Assembly (NCBI GenBank): GCA_045630965.1
Contig: JAZQTU010000012.1
Coordinates: forward strand, 35,232 to 99,231
Reading direction: 5' to 3'
From: HGM04593 sp045630965
Lineage (GTDB): Bacteria > Bacteroidota > Bacteroidia > Bacteroidales > Bacteroidaceae
Length of the DNA stretch: 64,000 nt
The notes beneath the pieces are model-generated. The model did not search any database. It had not been told where the DNA came from and was given only the letters and a program-made list of their open reading frames with translations. Below, one piece after another: positions 60,374-64,000 of this stretch. The first letter of the stretch is position 1. Each line of letters begins with the position of its first letter. The position numbers and the translations under genes were made by a program.

Positions 60374-63300
60374 ATGAAGAAAAATTACTTTTATTCATTG
60401 TTCGCTGCTTTGATGCTGTTCGTGGCTATGCCAACAGCTGCGCAGGTGACAATGGCCGATTTGTACGGCAAATGGAGATTTACTGCCGACATCGAGTGGG
60501 CTGAAGGTGCAACAGAGGAGCAAAAGGCTCTGCTTTCAGGTGACTGCGATGTTATTATCGCTGCTGATGACGTTACCACTTGGTACGAGGCTAAGATTGT
60601 AGGTTTTGCTGGTTCTCAGGTTGCTCAGCTTGCTGACATGTTCCAGAGCCCTAAGACCGGTGTTTATGCAGCACAAGTAACTAACCCTAACCCTACACAG
60701 GGTAATTTGTGGGATGGTATGCTTTTGGCTAATGTTGACGGCGACAACCCTTACGGTGTTTGGGATTCAGAAAAAGGCGACTGGGCTGTTAAAAGCTTGG
60801 GTAAATTCAATTACATTCTGAATGACGAAATGACTGAAATGACTGTTCAGAACGACTTTACTGTTGTTACTGTTACTGATTACAACGCTGCAAAGGCAAA
60901 CGTTGTTGCTACATTCAGAAATGCAAAGATGACACTTGTTGAGGCTGCTGCTCCTGTTGCTGCTGAAGATATTTCCGGTGAGTACCTTTTCAAGGCCGGT
61001 ACAACTGCATGGTCTACAATGGAGGGTTCTACAATTCCTACAGAATTCGCTGTAAATGTTGTGAACAAGTCTACCGACAACAAGGCTTATGATGTTACTA
61101 TCGCTATCGAGGGTTATGACAATGTGACTCTCCCTGCTACATACAATGGCTCTATCTTGAGTATGTCTTTCGATAACAGCTATATCAAGTCTGACTACTC
61201 AGTTCTTGAGAACTCTATCCGTTTTGCCGATTACAATACTCTTGCATCTAACGGTACAATCGAGTTCAGCGGTGTAAAGGGTGCAATGTCTAATATCAGT
61301 GGTATTGCTCTTGCTTCTGACTCTATCGGTAAGAACAAGGCTGGTGATGCTGACAGTACATATATCGTTCGCCGTCAGTACTACATGGACGGTGCAATGA
61401 CTATTGCTTCAGATGCTCCTGAGGTTGATTGGGCAGGTTCTTACGATGTAAAGGTTGCTGATGCTTCTAAAGACGTGATCATCGCCGGTGCCGGTGTTGA
61501 TGCTACTGCATGGCCTGCTGAATTCAAGATGGAGGTTGCTAATGTAAATACTATTGATGGTGAGGCTCCTGCTATTACTTCATTCATGGGTTATGACCTC
61601 TCTTTCTGTGGTGGTTGGTTGATCACTCCTGCTGCTGACGGCAAGACTGCTACTGTTGACCTCGCAGGATGGTACGATATGGCTCCGCTCAAGTCTAATG
61701 GCGACGGTACATATTTGGTTATGACTAACTCAAGCGGTCAGGCTACTACTTTGACTCTTACTTTGAATGAGGATGGCACAATCGCTATTGAGTCATGCTT
61801 TGTTCAGACTTACGACTACGGTACAAAAAAGTTTGCTCCTGTAGTGTTCTATCAGAACCTTACTGCTGCAAAGGTTGTAGAAGAGGCTCCTGCATTCGAC
61901 TGGGCTGGTAAGTTTACACTCACAGCAGGCAAGGTTGATGCATACGATGGCAATACATACCCAAAAAATATTGATATCGTTGTTGAGTACAATGAGGGCT
62001 GGGGCATATATCTTGTTACTGAATTCAACGGTAATAATATTACAAGTCTTAACCAGCGTGGTCTTGAGTTGATCATTGCTGAGGATGGCAAGAGTGCAAC
62101 TGTTGAACTCAGCTCTCCATATATGGGTGCTCTTGGTTATCTGCAGACTATTGAGGCTGGTGTTTCATACCTCAAGTTGCGCGACATGAACGCGTCTGCT
62201 AACTCAATTGCATTGACTCTCAATGCTGACGGTACTGTTTCAATGGATAATTTCGCTCTTGTAGTCGGCGCTTATGGCAGTGAAGATGGTAACAAGACTG
62301 TTGCATACTATCAGGATGTAACTGCTACAAAACTTAACTTGCTCGACGAGCCTGTTTTGGTTTATCCTAATGATGATGGTAAGGGTGTTAATGCTATCGA
62401 CTGGATCCAGTTTAACTTCAACGAGCCTGTTGACGTAAGCAAGGTAAGCGGTCTCGCTATCAAGGCTCAGGACGGTTCTGTTGCTGCAAATGTTGTAAGG
62501 GCTTCTCTTTCAAGCGACTTTATGACTGTTTACTTCGACCTTGACCAGAGAGTTAGCGCTCCTGGCGTTTACACACTTGAGATTCCTGCAGGTATGATCA
62601 CAAACGTTGAGGGTGGCAAGTCATTTGCCGGTGCTACATATACATTCAATGTTGTTGCTCCTGCTCCTGAATTCTACTTCAACCCATGGGGTGGTAGCGT
62701 ACAGAAGATTGAAACAATCTCTGTTTCTTTCAGCAATGTAGTTGAAAATGGTGTTGTCGTTGACGAGTCTAAGTTCTCTCAGGTTCAGTTGATGTTCGGT
62801 GGCCTGCCTACAGGTAATAACGCTAACATCAGCATCGAGACAAAGGATGGTGACTCAACAATGAAGATTGCATTTGACGAGGCTGCTGAGGAACCTGGTG
62901 AATACCAGCTCTACATCCCTGCAGGTTTGTTCACAATGAACGGTACAAACGGTGCTTCTGTTGCTAACAACGAAATAACATTGGATTATACTATTATTGA
63001 GGTTACTATTACTCCATTGGAGATTGTAAGCGTAACACCTGTTCAGGGTGAGGTTGATAAGATTGAAACAATCATCGTAGAGTTCAACCAGGATATCCGT
63101 CGTGCTCTCAACATGGAGACATGGCAGTCTGAATCTTATAAGATCAACATTGTAAAGGATAACGGTGATGTTATTGAGCTTACAGAGACAGGTAACTATT
63201 ATTTGCCTTTCACAAGCCTCGAGTATGCAGTGGGTAGCTACGCTGACAATGGTTGGGAGTTAATTATTGAGCCAATCACAGAGGCAGGTACATATACTCT

Positions 63301-64000
63301 CGATGTCTCTCAGATTCTTGTAGACTATAGCAAGGATGAGGACTGGAACTTCCACGGTACATATGGTTCTTGCGAGGGTATATACACTTGGACAATCGCA
63401 GGTGGTGGTTCTGAAGAAGAGCCAGCTAAGCAGTACCGCATCAAGACACTCTTGAACGACAAAGAATACTATTTGACTATCGGCGAAACAAGTGCAAATA
63501 ACTTCGGTCAAGTTTACGGTACAGACCTTGACGAGGCAAATCAGGAGCAGATCTTTACTCTTGTTGACGCTGGTGAAGGAAAGGTATATGTACAGTCTGC
63601 AACTGGCAAGTACTTCTCTTACTATGGTGACGGTCAGGGTTGGAACGTAAACTACACAACAAACATTGAAGAGGCTCATGCATTGACATTCGAAGAGACT
63701 GGCAATGCTAATGAGTACAGAATCAAGGCATACAATGATGCTTCATGGAATAAGAAGGAATGCTACTTCAAGTTTGAACTTGCTAGCGAGGGTACTACAT
63801 ATCACCCATACAACGATGCAGACCTTGGAAAAGCTGCTATTTGGATTTTGGAAGAAGTAGGCGCAGAGCCTGAAGTTCCTGTACTCGATCCACTTGAGAT
63901 TGTAAGCTATACTCCAGCAGAGGCTGTTGAGTCATTGCAGGAAATCACTGTAACATTCAGCGACGAGATTGCTGGTGAGCAGGATCTCATGAGCATGAAC
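60374..64000 (+). CDS. Very large secreted surface protein (5' part, 1209 codons)
   Basis: The frame is open from the ATG at 60374 to the end of the window. A signal peptide (1-24, ALMLFVAMPTAAQ) is followed by several related beta-rich modules starting DLYGKWRFTAD, DISGEYLFKAG, DWAGSYDVKVA and DWAGKFTLTAG. From about 659 there are four starts of SbsA/Ig-like domains (LEIVSVTP, VQKIETISVSFSN, VDKIETIIVEFNQ, LQEITVTFSDEI). A beta-trefoil-like block lies at about 1020-1165. No cell-wall or sorting signal is seen because the C-terminus is missing. The codon bias is like that of the fimbrillins, suggesting high expression. Likely an adhesive or S-layer-like protein; the function is not known. Confidence 0.8.
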   Translation, partial: MKKNYFYSLFAALMLFVAMPTAAQVTMADLYGKWRFTADIEWAEGATEEQKALLSGDCDVIIAADDVTTWYEAKIVGFAGSQVAQLADMFQSPKTGVYAAQVTNPNPTQGNLWDGMLLANVDGDNPYGVWDSEKGDWAVKSLGKFNYILNDEMTEMTVQNDFTVVTVTDYNAAKANVVATFRNAKMTLVEAAAPVAAEDISGEYLFKAGTTAWSTMEGSTIPTEFAVNVVNKSTDNKAYDVTIAIEGYDNVTLPATYNGSILSMSFDNSYIKSDYSVLENSIRFADYNTLASNGTIEFSGVKGAMSNISGIALASDSIGKNKAGDADSTYIVRRQYYMDGAMTIASDAPEVDWAGSYDVKVADASKDVIIAGAGVDATAWPAEFKMEVANVNTIDGEAPAITSFMGYDLSFCGGWLITPAADGKTATVDLAGWYDMAPLKSNGDGTYLVMTNSSGQATTLTLTLNEDGTIAIESCFVQTYDYGTKKFAPVVFYQNLTAAKVVEEAPAFDWAGKFTLTAGKVDAYDGNTYPKNIDIVVEYNEGWGIYLVTEFNGNNITSLNQRGLELIIAEDGKSATVELSSPYMGALGYLQTIEAGVSYLKLRDMNASANSIALTLNADGTVSMDNFALVVGAYGSEDGNKTVAYYQDVTATKLNLLDEPVLVYPNDDGKGVNAIDWIQFNFNEPVDVSKVSGLAIKAQDGSVAANVVRASLSSDFMTVYFDLDQRVSAPGVYTLEIPAGMITNVEGGKSFAGATYTFNVVAPAPEFYFNPWGGSVQKIETISVSFSNVVENGVVVDESKFSQVQLMFGGLPTGNNANISIETKDGDSTMKIAFDEAAEEPGEYQLYIPAGLFTMNGTNGASVANNEITLDYTIIEVTITPLEIVSVTPVQGEVDKIETIIVEFNQDIRRALNMETWQSESYKINIVKDNGDVIELTETGNYYLPFTSLEYAVGSYADNGWELIIEPITEAGTYTLDVSQILVDYSKDEDWNFHGTYGSCEGIYTWTIAGGGSEEEPAKQYRIKTLLNDKEYYLTIGETSANNFGQVYGTDLDEANQEQIFTLVDAGEGKVYVQSATGKYFSYYGDGQGWNVNYTTNIEEAHALTFEETGNANEYRIKAYNDASWNKKECYFKFELASEGTTYHPYNDADLGKAAIWILEEVGAEPEVPVLDPLEIVSYTPAEAVESLQEITVTFSDEIAGEQDLMSMN

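Noticed and set aside
41821..60374. Repeats in the spacers considered as a CRISPR array
   Set aside because: Copies are few, unevenly spaced between genes, and palindromic along their whole length, with no regular spacers and no cas genes.

Overview
The window is a stretch of Bacteroidales chromosome, most likely from a Bacteroides/Prevotella-type gut or oral commensal. The signs are: lipoprotein signals of the Bacteroidetes type, promoters matching the Bacteroidetes consensus (TTTG/TTG, about 19-20 bp, then TAnnTTTG), almost no Shine-Dalgarno sequences, type IX secretion-like C-terminal tails on secreted enzymes, and gene orders characteristic of the phylum (parA-parB-DUF5683-lytic transglycosylase-relA/spoT and rsfS-ftsH-cdsA). 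Genus and species cannot be fixed by eye.

Positions 1-42750 are mainly housekeeping. In order: a split chromate transporter, uvrA, a GHL10-type lipoprotein with a GNAT acetyltransferase, a candidate structured RNA, a sigma-like protein, a 990-residue outer-membrane receptor, cardiolipin synthase, a truncated lipoprotein gene, rsmD with DUF3822 and a conserved membrane protein, a RecD-like helicase, alaS, an M23 peptidase with a MerR regulator, the five-gene parA-to-relA operon, a GH84 hexosaminidase, surE, lpxB, the rsfS-ftsH-cdsA operon, tRNA-Gln(CTG), a TlpA-like thioredoxin protein, an M6 metalloprotease, pheT and a yebC-family regulator. Many units end in long, near-perfect intrinsic terminators.

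Positions 42750-60100 form one large surface-fibre locus. It opens with a palindromic promoter region and a leader holding a G8 tract and three hairpins. An OmpA/BACON-like/DUF3575 envelope protein and a DUF5119 lipoprotein come first. Seven fimbrillin-family lipoproteins follow, then a 1010-residue DUF4906-type candidate tip protein. Three of the fimbrillins carry long right-handed beta-helix domains at their C-termini. All seven share an Arg about 21-26 residues after the lipobox Cys, as expected for type V pili matured by an Arg-specific protease. The spacers between these genes hold several families of palindromic repeats, and the genes show signs of tandem duplication and sequence exchange.

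From 60374 to the end of the window runs the first 1209 codons of a very large secreted surface protein. It has its own promoter and a GC-rich stem-loop leader and continues past the window.

The two most interesting items are the fimbrillin/beta-helix array with its repeat-filled spacers, and the RNA at about 5821-6040, which has a textbook promoter, a 12-bp stem and a 13-bp loop-to-loop pairing.
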